Both the position numbers and the translations under genes were made by a program. A stretch of DNA of 64,000 bases from Hyphomicrobiales bacterium (lineage in GTDB: Bacteria; Pseudomonadota; Alphaproteobacteria; Rhizobiales; Beijerinckiaceae), in assembly GCA_900470775.1 (NCBI GenBank), contig UCBZ01000033.1, forward strand, positions 119,409-183,408, read 5' to 3'. Shown one piece after another: positions 25,403 to 32,800 of the stretch; position 1 is the first letter of the stretch; every line of letters starts with the position of its first letter. The notes beneath the pieces are model-generated. The model was given only the letters and a program-made list of their open reading frames with translations, was not told the DNA's origin and ran no database searches.

Positions 25403-25606
25403 ATGTCCAGCGACAGGCCGGCACTGATTGAGGATGAGGAGATCACGCCTGCGATGGTGGAGGCGGGTCTTCCTCATCTCTTGGCTTTCCATCGAGAATC
25501 ATCGGACGAGCGGGAGGTGGTTCGCGCTCTATTCTCGGCAATGACGAATGCTCGCGTATCGCCCGGATCAACGCAGCAGTATCGAGCGTCGGCTTCAAAG
25601 CGTTGA
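25403..25606 (+). CDS. Small passenger ORF next to the left IS end, unknown function
   Basis: 67 residues, reading inward from the left end. ITPAMVEAGLPHLLAFHRES and EREVVRALFSAM have the look of small rhizobial proteins with a PAMVEAG-type helix, so the first 50 residues are likely coding. The gene overlaps the 3' part of the convergent MltR-like gene, so only one of the two overlapping tails may be under selection. Confidence 0.45.
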   Translation: MSSDRPALIEDEEITPAMVEAGLPHLLAFHRESSDEREVVRALFSAMTNARVSPGSTQQYRASASKR

Positions 25607-26015
25607 TGCAGTTATGAACTGCCGCCTGAAACGTGGCCTTGTTGTCGCCGCCGCGTTTCCACCCGGAAAGCTTCTGGAATTTAGGCTCCACCTCCTTGCT
25701 GTTGAAGTGGATGAATTCGCTGGTGTGCGCAAAAGCGTTCCTGATATCTTTCAGGGCTTTGAAATCGGAACATTGCGCGTCGTCGATCATAGAAAACGCG
25801 TAGGCGATGTCGATTTTCGCTGAAAAGGTGCTGACCGGGCCATACCCTTCGAAAAGGCGGGCCTGCGCCGTCGAGCTAAGCGGCCTCATCTTGGCTTTCA
25901 GAGCCGCCTTAAGCCAGTCTTCCAGGGTGGAGACTGAGATGACGACTATGTTAGCATCGATCATGCGGCTCATGCCGCTCACCCACTCTTCGAAATCCTC
26001 TTCGGGCTTCCCCAT
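25443..26015 (-). CDS. MltR-like protein carried by the IS element
   Basis: 190 residues from the ATG at 26015. The core IVVISVSTLEDWLKAALKAK, LFEGYGPVSTFSAKIDIAYA and FKALKDIRNAFAHT resembles the MltR (mannitol repressor-like) fold, with the typical RN-FAH motif. The proline-rich C-terminus (PPPARPMILDGKPRDEEDPP) is antisense to the small plus-strand ORF and may be less constrained. A longer frame to 26138 only mirrors the opposite small gene. Passenger role unknown; the RN-FAH feature is also seen in toxin-like helical proteins. Confidence 0.65.
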   Translation of the reverse strand: MGKPEEDFEEWVSGMSRMIDANIVVISVSTLEDWLKAALKAKMRPLSSTAQARLFEGYGPVSTFSAKIDIAYAFSMIDDAQCSDFKALKDIRNAFAHTSEFIHFNSKEVEPKFQKLSGWKRGGDNKATFQAAVHNCINALKPTLDTAALIRAIREHSSLPRIEREPPPARPMILDGKPRDEEDPPPPSQA

Positions 26016-26175
26016 GGTCGCAAAACTCCCAGACGACGAGTTCTCAGAGGACGAGGCACGGAGACGGTTTGAGGCAGCCTTGCGCGGCGCGCGCGCCGCT
26101 GGCCCGAAGCCGGCGCCAGCCGACCCCAAGAAACCCAAAGAGTCAAAGCCAGAGACAAAGAAGCCCGGCCGTTAA
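26014..26175 (+). CDS. Small Lys/Pro-rich passenger ORF
   Basis: 53 residues. An acidic helical front (KLPDDEFSEDEARRRFEAAL) is followed by a Pro/Lys tail ending KPETKKPGR. Proteins of this pattern (DDEFSE-A-RRR-EA) are common small alphaproteobacterial products. Its ATG shares the CCATGG at 26012-26017 with the start of the divergent MltR-like gene. The stop codon lies in the loop of a hairpin. Confidence 0.5.
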   Translation: MVAKLPDDEFSEDEARRRFEAALRGARAAGPKPAPADPKKPKESKPETKKPGR

Positions 26176-26183
26176 GCCGGGCT
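26162..26183. terminator. Hairpin between convergent passenger genes
   Basis: AGCCCGGC (26162-26169) pairs with GCCGGGCT (26176-26183), with a 6-nt loop containing the TAA of the plus-strand ORF. It also lies just past the stop of the DUF2188-like gene. No T-run, so termination is tentative. Confidence 0.5.
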
Positions 26184-26188
26184 CATTG

Positions 26189-26422
26189 TCACCCTTTCGG
26201 TGGGTATGGGTCGTTCCCGTATGTCCATTCGGTTCGGAATTTGCTGTCCGTTCCTTGAACTAGCACCTGCGCGTCATGCCCTTTGGCACCAGCAGAATGG
26301 GCGGAATCGACCGCAACTTTAATGGCGGCCTTCTGGGTATCGTACGGGCCGTAGTGCTTGCCCTAAAAGCTAATCTTCCACTGGCCCTGATGACTCACAA
26401 CGACGTATTGGGCTCTTGCCAT
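26189..26422 (-). pseudogene. DUF2188-like gene with an in-frame amber codon
   Basis: From the ATG at 26422 the frame reads MARAQYVVVSHQGQWKISF, then TAG at 26363-26365 (codon 20), then GKHYGPYDTQKAAIKVAVDS, and ends FRTEWTYGNDPYPPKG at 26189. Both sides of the stop match the small DUF2188 family (YVV..GQWKI, GPYDTQKAAI, AKGHDAQVLVQG, TEWTYG.DPYPP), so it is a full-length gene with one nonsense change; CAG to TAG would explain it. Family function is unknown. Confidence 0.8.
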
Positions 26423-26716
26423 GGCGCATCCCCCTCGCATTTTGTTGCCGCGCAAAGAGTGTAGCCCGGCAGTTACCTACGCGCCAGAGTTGTTGCCGAG
26501 GCTCACGCCCAACAGCCGGGCGACTATTGCTTACTGTCGCTACGGCACATGCGCTGACAAATCAGTGCCATGCGGCACCTGCGAAAAGATTGAGATCTGG
26601 CCGCGACCACAGCCCAATTTCAGCGATACCAAACGCGCTTGACCTTGGGCTTTGGCGGCTTCCAGTTCTTTTTCCGCCAGCGCAGGAAGCGTTTCGCCTG
26701 ATAGGCGAAGACGGGT
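26423..26716. other. Interior of the IS element without a convincing large gene
   Basis: The stretch between the DUF2188-like pseudogene and the transposase stop. It holds most of a tiny minus-strand basic frame (26620-26760). A 73-codon plus-strand frame at 26421-26642 has no family features. No promoter-like motif stands out. Confidence 0.5.
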
Positions 26717-26760
26717 TTAGTGAGCGCCTTGATAGGTAAGGCGCTTGCCTTCCGCGCCAC
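26620..26760 (-). CDS. Tiny basic, Trp-rich ORF overlapping the transposase 3' end
   Basis: 46 codons from a GTG at 26760 (in a different frame of the transposase end) to a TGA at 26620. The protein is strongly basic, with FAYQAKRFLRWRKKNWKPPK and VKRVWYR. The residue pattern is unlike random frames of this GC-rich DNA and resembles a nucleic acid-binding tail. It could be a separate passenger gene or a product reached by frameshifting from the transposase. No family recognised. Confidence 0.4.
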   Translation of the reverse strand: MARKASALPIKALTKPVFAYQAKRFLRWRKKNWKPPKPKVKRVWYR

Positions 26761-27661
26761 GGATAGCCGCAACGGTGCGGTCCGTATCGTTGAAGCCAAG
26801 CTTCACGCGGTGGGAGTAGCGGAAGTCATATTCGGCAAGGTAGCGGTGCAAGTGCTTCTCCTTGCAGTGCTGGTAGATGCCTTTCATGCCGCGTTTGAAG
26901 ATCGAGAACACGCCTTCAATGGTGTTGGTGTGAACATCGCCTCGGGCATACTCGCCAGCGCTGTGCTTGACGGTGGAATGCTCGCTGAAATCTGCGACGA
27001 CGTTGCCATACAGGCGGCTCTCGTCGGTGAAGACGCGGGCTTCCTTGGCGACGTTGGCAACGATGATCGCATGCACGCTGGCCTTGTCGGCCACAGCGAC
27101 ATGGAAGGAACGGACAGAGCCGCCGCGCTCGACCAGCGACACGATGGCCCGCTTGTCGGCGGGGCCGCTCTTGCCGCCCTTCGTGGGCTTGGGGATACGG
27201 CCACGCGAGCGCGGGCGGGGTGTCTCGACCTTGCCGTGATAGGTCTCGTCAACCTCGACGATACCGCCACCGCCACCCATGGGCGCAAGGCCACCCTGCC
27301 GCATCGCCTCGCGAATGCGATGGGCCATGAACCAAGCGGCCTCGTAGCCGATGCCAAGCGTGCGGTGGAGCTGATGGGCGCTAACGCCCTTCTTTGACGA
27401 GCACATCAGATGAAACGCCTGCATCCACTTATGCAGGGCGATCTTGGAACGCTCCATCACAGTCCGCATGGTGACGGTGAAGTCCTTGCGGCACACGACC
27501 TCAGCGCAGCGGTAAACGCCAGTGCGCTTGGTCGCATAGGAATGATTGATCACGCCGCAATGCGGGCAAACCGGACCGGCGGGCCACAGGATGCTTTCGA
27601 GCATCTTGCGAGCGTCATCGTCGTTCTGGAAATGCGGGGCTGAAAAGATCGCGTTCGACAT
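26717..27661 (-). CDS. IS1595-family transposase
   Basis: 314 residues. N-terminal zinc ribbon (Cys32, Cys35, Cys52, Cys57: VCPHCG and YRCAEVVCRKDF), then the ISXO2-like transposase core with acidic residues in VEVDETYHGK (Asp138), VFTDESRLY (Asp213) and HTNTIEGVFSIFKRG (Glu249, Asn246). Length is normal for the family and the frame is intact, so the element may still be mobile. Transcription starts close to the right inverted repeat. Confidence 0.95.
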   Translation of the reverse strand: MSNAIFSAPHFQNDDDARKMLESILWPAGPVCPHCGVINHSYATKRTGVYRCAEVVCRKDFTVTMRTVMERSKIALHKWMQAFHLMCSSKKGVSAHQLHRTLGIGYEAAWFMAHRIREAMRQGGLAPMGGGGGIVEVDETYHGKVETPRPRSRGRIPKPTKGGKSGPADKRAIVSLVERGGSVRSFHVAVADKASVHAIIVANVAKEARVFTDESRLYGNVVADFSEHSTVKHSAGEYARGDVHTNTIEGVFSIFKRGMKGIYQHCKEKHLHRYLAEYDFRYSHRVKLGFNDTDRTVAAIRGAEGKRLTYQGAH

Positions 27662-27702
27662 CGGCTTCGTCCTTTGATGGGACGATTTACACCATATAGG
27701 GT

Positions 27703-27727
27703 TTGTGGTGTCAACCGGATAATTGGG
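27703..27727. repeat. Right terminal inverted repeat of the IS1595-family element
   Basis: 25 bp matching the reverse complement of the left end without mismatch. It begins 41 bp upstream of the transposase ATG, so it probably overlaps the transposase promoter. Confidence 0.95.
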
Positions 27728-27735
27728 ACTAATTT
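27728..27735. repeat. Right 8-bp target site duplication (ACTAATTT)
   Basis: Exact copy of 25356-25363. It contains the TAG stop codon (27729-27731, minus strand) of the neighbouring small gene, so the insertion kept that stop intact. Confidence 0.95.
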
Positions 27736-27977
27736 CCTATTTCCTTGCTCGGGGCCGGATGCCGCTGCATTCGCGATGCGCCTGTCCAGATCCACCGGTC
27801 CGCGAGAATGAGGTCGATGACATCGGCATCAAGCCAGCCGTCTTCCGCATCGGGCAGCGTGAACGGCATCTCGTCACGCGTGATCCAGCCCATGCCGTGC
27901 GGGTAGCGGTCGCCTTCGAAACGGCAACCGGTCTCTTCGAGGAATCGCAGAACGTCGGCCTCGCGATAGAATGCCAT
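27729..27977 (-). CDS. Small protein, possible HicA-like partner of the upstream gene
   Basis: 82 residues: VLRFLEETGCRFEGDRYPHG, then FTLPDAEDGWLDADVIDLIL. The layout (short helix, beta strands, a FT-P strand, C-terminal helix) is reminiscent of HicA toxins, but the HicA catalytic His region is not recognisable. It overlaps the stop of the upstream gene by one base (TGATG), so the pair is coupled. Its own TAG stop lies in the IS target duplication. Confidence 0.55.
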   Translation of the reverse strand: MAFYREADVLRFLEETGCRFEGDRYPHGMGWITRDEMPFTLPDAEDGWLDADVIDLILADRWIWTGASRMQRHPAPSKEIGN

Positions 27978-28189
27978 CAGGCACCGATCGCGATCCGCTC
28001 CTTCACGCGACGCTTTTCAGCGAGCCGCTGTTCCATGCCGCGCAACATGTCGATCGCCGCGGGCACGTCGGCTTCCGCCTGATCACGGTCGCGATGAGCG
28101 ACAAACAGGCCCGGCAGGTCGGGGGACGTGAAGACGTGCTGCGTCCCGACGACACGATGCTCGATCTTGAAACCCATGATGACCATCAC
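27977..28189 (-). CDS. HicB/DUF1902-like small protein
   Basis: 70 residues. HVFTSPDLPGLFVAHRDRDQ followed by AEADVPAAIDML is the beta-alpha pattern of HicB/DUF1902 proteins, which often act as antitoxins for HicA. Met5 (MGFKIEHRVV) is an alternative start. First gene of a two-gene unit. A toxin-antitoxin role is inference. Confidence 0.6.
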   Translation of the reverse strand: MMVIMGFKIEHRVVGTQHVFTSPDLPGLFVAHRDRDQAEADVPAAIDMLRGMEQRLAEKRRVKERIAIGA

Positions 28190-28318
28190 GGTACCTCACA
28201 GCGAAGCAAGAATCATGCGCCGGTTCGGCGCGTCTTGCAAATCGGTCGGCGCTTTCGAGACTCAGATGGGGTCTCGTCCGCTTGCGGACAAGTCATGATG
28301 CGCGGGCCTGTAACCCCG

Positions 28319-28900
28319 TCACACCTGCTCCTTCTCGACCCATTTATACGTCGCCGCCGGGACGTATTGCTCCATCCGGTCGAGCAGCGTCGCGGGCTGG
28401 GTATCGGTGATCGCCATGGCGCGGTGGGTTTGCTTCAGGAAGCCGGCCTCGACCGTGTTGTCGAGGAAGATGGCCAGCGGGTCGTAGAAGCCCGCGACAT
28501 TCAGGAAGGCCAACGGCTTGTCGTGGATGCCAAGCTGGCCCCAGGTCCAGATCTCGAACAGCTCCTCGAAGGTGCCGATGCCGCCGGGCATGGCGATGAA
28601 GCCGTCGGAGAGCTCCGCCATCCGCGCCTTGCGGATATGCATGGTCTCGACGACCTCGAGCCGGGTCAGCCCGTAATGGCCGACCTCCTTCTCGCGCAGC
28701 GCGCGGGGAATGATGCCGTGGACCTCGCCGCCGGCCGCCAGGGCGGCATCGGCGACAATGCCCATCAGCCCGACCGCGCCGCCGCCATAGACCAGCACCA
28801 GGCCGCGCCGCGCGATCTCGGCACCCATGGCGCGCGCAGCATCGGCATAAATGGGATCGTTACCGGGATTGGACCCGCAGAAGACGCAGATGGATTTCAT
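28319..28900 (-). CDS. LOG-family protein (TIGR00730), nucleoside monophosphate phosphoribohydrolase
   Basis: 193-residue Rossmann-fold protein of the family once called lysine decarboxylase-like, whose characterised members cleave cytokinin riboside or other nucleoside 5'-monophosphates. The PGGxGTxxE motif (PGGIGTFEE, 105-113) and the MHIRKARM helix are conserved, as is [10 protein letters not shown] near 38-47. It follows the dipeptidase gene after 3 bp, so the two form an operon. Physiological substrate in this bacterium unknown. Confidence 0.92.
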   Translation of the reverse strand: MKSICVFCGSNPGNDPIYADAARAMGAEIARRGLVLVYGGGAVGLMGIVADAALAAGGEVHGIIPRALREKEVGHYGLTRLEVVETMHIRKARMAELSDGFIAMPGGIGTFEELFEIWTWGQLGIHDKPLAFLNVAGFYDPLAIFLDNTVEAGFLKQTHRAMAITDTQPATLLDRMEQYVPAATYKWVEKEQV

Positions 28901-28903
28901 TGC

Positions 28904-30295
28904 TCAGGCCTTTTCCGTTCCCAGAGCCTGCAAGATGCGCGCCCAGGAGCGCTGGCCCTTGTGGAACGAGGAGAGGTCGTATTTCTCATTGGGCGAATGG
29001 ACCCGGTCGTCATCGAGGCCGAAGCCGACGAGCAGCGTGTCCATGCCGAGCAGGCGCTTGAAATCGCCGACGACCGGCACCGAGCCGCCCGATCCGATGG
29101 TCACGGCCTTGCGGCCCCATTCCTCGGTCAGCGCGACCTGCGCCTTGCGCAAGGCCGGTGAATCGACCGGCACCGCGATGGCGGGCGAGGCACCATGCGC
29201 GATGAACTCGGCGGTGACATCGGCCGGAAGCCGCTCGCGCACGAAGGCCTGGAAGGCGGCGGCGACCTTGTCGGGGTCTTGGCTACCGACGAGCCGGAAC
29301 GAGATCTTGGCCGAGGCTTTCGACGCGATCACCGTCTTGGTGCCCTCCCCGGTATAGCCGCCCCAGATGCCGTTAACGTCACAGGTCGGGCGGGACTGGA
29401 TCTGCTCGATCAGCATGCGGCCCCTCTCGCCGACGGAATGCTTCAGGCCGATCTGGCCGAGAAACTCCGCTTCGGTGAGGTTGAGATCGGCCCAATCCGC
29501 CTTCTGCTGGTTCGTCGGCTCCTCGACGCCCTCATAGAAGCCGGGCAGCGTGATGCGGCCGTCCTCGTCATGCAGCGCCGCGACGATCTTCGCGAGAACA
29601 TGGACCGGGTTGGCGGCGGCGCCGCCGAACAGGCCCGAATGCAGGTCTCGGTCGGCGCAGGTGACCGTCACCTCCTGATAGACCATGCCGCGCAGCGAGG
29701 CGGTGATGGCCGGCGTCTGGCGGTCCCACATGCCGGTGTCACAGACCAGCGCGAAATCGGCCTTCAGCTCCTCGGCGTTCTCGCGGACGAAGGCCGGCAG
29801 GTTGACCGAGCCCGATTCCTCCTCGCCCTCGACGAGAATGGTGACGCCGATCGGCAGGTCGCCGGTCTCGGCGATCGTCGCCCGCATCGCCTCGACGAAG
29901 GTCATGACCTGGCCCTTGTCGTCGCAGGCACCGCGCCCGAGGATGACCTTGCGGCCGGGCTCGATCTCCTTGACCACCGGCTTGAACGGCTCGCTGTCCC
30001 AGAGATTGAGCGGATCGACCGGCTGGACGTCGTAATGGCCATAGAACAGCACATGCGGCGCGCCCGGCTTGGGGCGATGCGCCAGCACGATCGGATGGCC
30101 CGGCGTCTCGCGCAAGCCGGCCGTGAAGCCGAGCGATTCGAGATCGGCGCGCAGCCATTCCGCCGCGCGGCGGCTATCGGCGGAGTAAGCCGAATCGGTC
30201 GAGATCGAGGGAATTTCGAGCCAGGACGACAGACGCGCCAGCGCGGCGTCGAGGTCGGCATCGAGGCGGGAAAGGATCGCGGGAAGCTTGGACAT
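28904..30295 (-). CDS. M20-family metallo-dipeptidase
   Basis: 463-residue cytoplasmic zinc dipeptidase. Metal and catalytic residues: His87 and Asp89 in GHYDVQP, Asp125 in GACDDKGQ, Glu158-160 in EGEEESGS, a further Asp in CDTG and His in DDDRVHSPNEKY near the C-terminus. A dimerisation domain lies at about 200-360. Length and motifs match M20 dipeptidases of the CNDP/ArgE type. First gene of an operon with the LOG-family gene. Confidence 0.93.
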   Translation of the reverse strand: MSKLPAILSRLDADLDAALARLSSWLEIPSISTDSAYSADSRRAAEWLRADLESLGFTAGLRETPGHPIVLAHRPKPGAPHVLFYGHYDVQPVDPLNLWDSEPFKPVVKEIEPGRKVILGRGACDDKGQVMTFVEAMRATIAETGDLPIGVTILVEGEEESGSVNLPAFVRENAEELKADFALVCDTGMWDRQTPAITASLRGMVYQEVTVTCADRDLHSGLFGGAAANPVHVLAKIVAALHDEDGRITLPGFYEGVEEPTNQQKADWADLNLTEAEFLGQIGLKHSVGERGRMLIEQIQSRPTCDVNGIWGGYTGEGTKTVIASKASAKISFRLVGSQDPDKVAAAFQAFVRERLPADVTAEFIAHGASPAIAVPVDSPALRKAQVALTEEWGRKAVTIGSGGSVPVVGDFKRLLGMDTLLVGFGLDDDRVHSPNEKYDLSSFHKGQRSWARILQALGTEKA

Positions 30296-30407
30296 GGCAC
30301 TCGGCTAGGCTGGGCTCGGGCAAATGGGAGCCGGTTCAGGTGGCGCCATCATGACAAGGCTTGGCGGCGGCGTCAGCCTCGCTGTCCGCATGGCGAAAAT
30401 GCGGCGT

Positions 30408-30522
30408 GCGTCATTCTCGGGCGAAGCCCTCGGGTCCGATCTTTGATCGGCCCCAGGGTAAACTCCGCGCAGACCCGAGAATCTCTCCCCGGAGATGCTC
30501 GGGTCGAGCCCGAGCATGACGC
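30408..30522. repeat. Two-hairpin palindromic intergenic repeat, copy B
   Basis: ATTCTCGGG (30413-30421) pairs with CCCGAGAAT (30474-30482), and ATGCTCGGG (30495-30503) with CCCGAGCAT (30509-30517), bounded by GCGTCAT and ATGACGC. Same two hairpins as copy A at 23496-23588 but in reverse order. The last base is 5 bp from the HerA-like stop codon, so it may also act as that gene's terminator. Confidence 0.85.
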
Positions 30523-30527
30523 CCTCC

Positions 30528-32069
30528 TCAGCGCCGCCCGCCCATCATCGAGCCCAGCACGCCGCGCAGGATCGCGGTTCCGACCTGACGGCCGATCGAG
30601 GTCGCGGCCGAACGGGCGGCCGAGGTGATGATCTTCTCGGTCATGCTCTGCGGCAGGGCGCCGCCGCGGCTGCCGGGGCCGGTCTTGGGCCTGGGCGCAT
30701 TGGCGTTGCCACCGAGCCAGCCGCCAATGGTGTCGAGGATGCCGCCGCCGCCCGTCGTCGAAGCCTCGATCGGCTCGCCATCCGGTGTCAGGTTCTTGCG
30801 CTTCATCAGCTCTTCATAGGCCGACTCGCGGTCGACCATCGCGTCGTACTTGCCCTTGAAGCCGGATTCGGCCAGCGCCTGCTGGCGGATCTGGACCGAA
30901 CAGGGGCCGACCTGCGCCATCGGCGGCGCGATCAGCGTGCGCTCGACGATGGTCGGCGTGCCCTTGCCTTCCAGCGTCGAGGTCAGCGCCTCGCCGACCG
31001 CGAGCTGCGTGATCGCCTCGGCCGTCTTGATCTTGGGATTCTGGCGGAAGGTCTCAGCCGCGGCCTTGACCGCCTTCTGGTCGCGCGGCGTAAAGGCGCG
31101 CAACGCGTGCTGGACGCGGTTGCCGAGCTGGGCCAGCACGGTATCGGGAATATCGAGCGGGTTCTGCGTGACGAAATAGACGCCGACGCCCTTCGAGCGG
31201 ATCAGCCGCACGACCTGCTCGACGGCCGTCAGCAGCGCCTTGGGCGCGCCGTTGAAGAGCAGATGCGCCTCGTCGAAGAAGAAGACGAGCTTGGGCTTGT
31301 CGAGGTCGCCGACCTCAGGCAATTGCTCGAACAGCTCAGAGAGCAGCCAGAGCAGGAAGGTCGCGTAGAGGCGCGGATTGGCCATCAGCTTGTCGGCGGC
31401 CATGATGTTGACGATGCCACGGCCATAGCGATCGAGCTTCATCAGATCGGCGATGTCGAGCGCCGGCTCGCCGAAGAACATGTCGCCCTTCTGGTTCTCC
31501 AGCACCAGCAAGGCGCGCTGGATCGTGCCGACGGTCTGGGAGGTGACGTTGCCGTATTTGGTGGTCAGGTCCTTGGCGTTCTCGGCGATGAAGGCGAGGA
31601 TCGCGCGCAGGTCCTTGAGGTCGAGCAGCAGCAGCTTCTGCTCGTCGGCGATGCGGAAGGCGATGTTGAGCACGCCTTCTTGCGTCTCATTGAGATCGAG
31701 CAGGCGCGCCAGCAGTAGCGGCCCCATCTCGGAGATCGTGGCGCGGACGGGGTGGCCCTGCTCGCCGAAGACGTCCCAGAACACGGTGGTGAACTGGTCG
31801 GGCTCGTATGTGACGCCGATCTCCTCGGCCCGCTTGACGAAGGGCGGCTTGGAATCGCCGGGAGCGGCGATGCCCGAGAGGTCGCCCTTGATGTCGGCGG
31901 CAAAGACCGGCACGCCGGCCTTGGCGAAGCCTTCGGCCATCACCTGCAGGGTGACCGTCTTGCCGGTGCCCGTCGCGCCCGTCACGAGGCCGTGGCGGTT
32001 GGCCAGCTTGAGAAGCAGGTTTTCCGCCTTCCAGCTTTTGCCGATCAGAATCGCGCCGTCTTCCGCCAT
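30528..32069 (-). CDS. HerA/YjgR-like P-loop ATPase
   Basis: 513 residues of the DUF853 (YjgR) group of HerA-FtsK ATPases. Walker A GATGTGKT (31-38), Walker B LVFFFDEAH (261-269), sensor region VYFVTQNPLDIPD. The C-terminus (about 430-513) is glycine/alanine-rich. The biological role is poorly defined; some relatives pump or process DNA ends. Divergent from the DUF2267-like gene across a 156-bp gap that must hold both promoters. Confidence 0.92.
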   Translation of the reverse strand: MAEDGAILIGKSWKAENLLLKLANRHGLVTGATGTGKTVTLQVMAEGFAKAGVPVFAADIKGDLSGIAAPGDSKPPFVKRAEEIGVTYEPDQFTTVFWDVFGEQGHPVRATISEMGPLLLARLLDLNETQEGVLNIAFRIADEQKLLLLDLKDLRAILAFIAENAKDLTTKYGNVTSQTVGTIQRALLVLENQKGDMFFGEPALDIADLMKLDRYGRGIVNIMAADKLMANPRLYATFLLWLLSELFEQLPEVGDLDKPKLVFFFDEAHLLFNGAPKALLTAVEQVVRLIRSKGVGVYFVTQNPLDIPDTVLAQLGNRVQHALRAFTPRDQKAVKAAAETFRQNPKIKTAEAITQLAVGEALTSTLEGKGTPTIVERTLIAPPMAQVGPCSVQIRQQALAESGFKGKYDAMVDRESAYEELMKRKNLTPDGEPIEASTTGGGGILDTIGGWLGGNANAPRPKTGPGSRGGALPQSMTEKIITSAARSAATSIGRQVGTAILRGVLGSMMGGRR

Positions 32070-32225
32070 GGACCTGCCTGTTGTGTTATCGAAACGTCAG
32101 GGCAAGGGTGTAGCGAAACGCGCCCGCGGGCGGAAGCCCGCTCGGGACGTGGATTGCTGGCTTGATCCAATCGTTGATATGTGAACTATCTCGCGCCAAC
32201 CGCCGCAACCGACAGGATCAAGACC

Positions 32226-32612
32226 ATGGATGAACTGATTTCCCGCGTGATCGCGGCCTCGGGCCTCAACGAAGAGCTCGCCCGCAAGGCGATCGGCATC
32301 ATCCTCGCCTTCCTGCAGAAGGAAGGCCCCCCGACCGAGATCAACGAGCTGATGGCCGCCCTGCCCGGCGCGCAGGACCTCGCTAATGCCGAAGGCGGCG
32401 CCAAGGGCGGGCTGATGGGCATGGTCGGCGGCATGATGGGCGGCAGCGGCGGCGTGATGGCGCTCGGCGGCCAGTTGATGGGCGCGGGCCTGTCGATGGG
32501 CCAGATTCAGTCGGTCTCGAAGGAGATGTTCGCGGTCGGCCGCGAGAAGGCGGGCGAGGATGCGATGGGCGCTATCGTCGGCGCCATTCCGGGACTTGGC
32601 CAGTTCGTCTAA
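32226..32612 (+). CDS. DUF2267-like protein with glycine/methionine-rich segment
   Basis: 128 residues from the ATG at 32226. A helical N-terminal part (MDELISRVIAASGLNEELAR...FLQKEGPPTEINELMAALPG) resembles DUF2267 modules, followed by a Gly/Met-rich stretch (about 60-85) and a helical end. It could be membrane-associated through the Gly/Met segment. A GTG at 32181 would add 15 residues. Followed by a clear terminator. Confidence 0.75.
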   Translation: MDELISRVIAASGLNEELARKAIGIILAFLQKEGPPTEINELMAALPGAQDLANAEGGAKGGLMGMVGGMMGGSGGVMALGGQLMGAGLSMGQIQSVSKEMFAVGREKAGEDAMGAIVGAIPGLGQFV

Positions 32613-32638
32613 CGCTGGCCCGCGATTGAGACATTCCC

Positions 32639-32660
32639 AACGCCGCCGCAAGGCGGCGTT
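32639..32660 (+). terminator. Rho-independent terminator after the DUF2267-like gene
   Basis: AACGCCGCC (32639-32647), loop GCAA, GGCGGCGTT (32652-32660), then GTTGTAT. It lies 26 bp past the stop codon. Confidence 0.8.
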
Positions 32661-32800
32661 GTTGTATCAGCGCCCTCTCCTGTCGGCGCAAATTTGCGCA
32701 GCCCCGTTGCGACGAAGTAGGAATGGCGATGCGTCGCTGCCCGTGGCAATCACCGCCTCGCGACTGCAGATGAGCCGCGACAGACGAGGATCGGCCCCGC

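Larger units (their letters stand above)
25364..27727 (-). mobile_element. IS1595-family insertion element with passenger genes, 2364 bp
   Basis: The ends are perfect 25-bp inverted repeats: 25364-25388, beginning CCCAATTATCC, and 27703-27727, ending GGATAATTGGG. An exact 8-bp duplication flanks both. The transposase gene starts 41 bp inside the right end and reads leftward. About 1.3 kb of the element is not transposase: an MltR-like gene, small frames on the plus strand, a DUF2188-like pseudogene and a tiny basic reading frame. Passenger genes are known in some IS1595 subgroups. It sits between the small HicAB-like pair and the GTA promoter. Confidence 0.93.

Noticed and set aside
16097..26422. 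TAG recoded as a sense codon, given two amber-interrupted genes
   Set aside because: The small gene ending at 27729 uses TAG as its natural stop, no suppressor tRNA or recoding signal is visible, and both cases lie in decaying or mobile DNA.
26421..26642. 73-codon plus-strand frame in the IS interior
   Set aside because: No recognisable family and it overlaps the basic minus-strand frame and the DUF2188-like start; support is too weak.
28190..28318. Possible structured RNA or tRNA between the small pair and the LOG-family gene
   Set aside because: A short GAGAC/GTCTC hairpin is present, but there is no cloverleaf or riboswitch core; more likely a promoter region.
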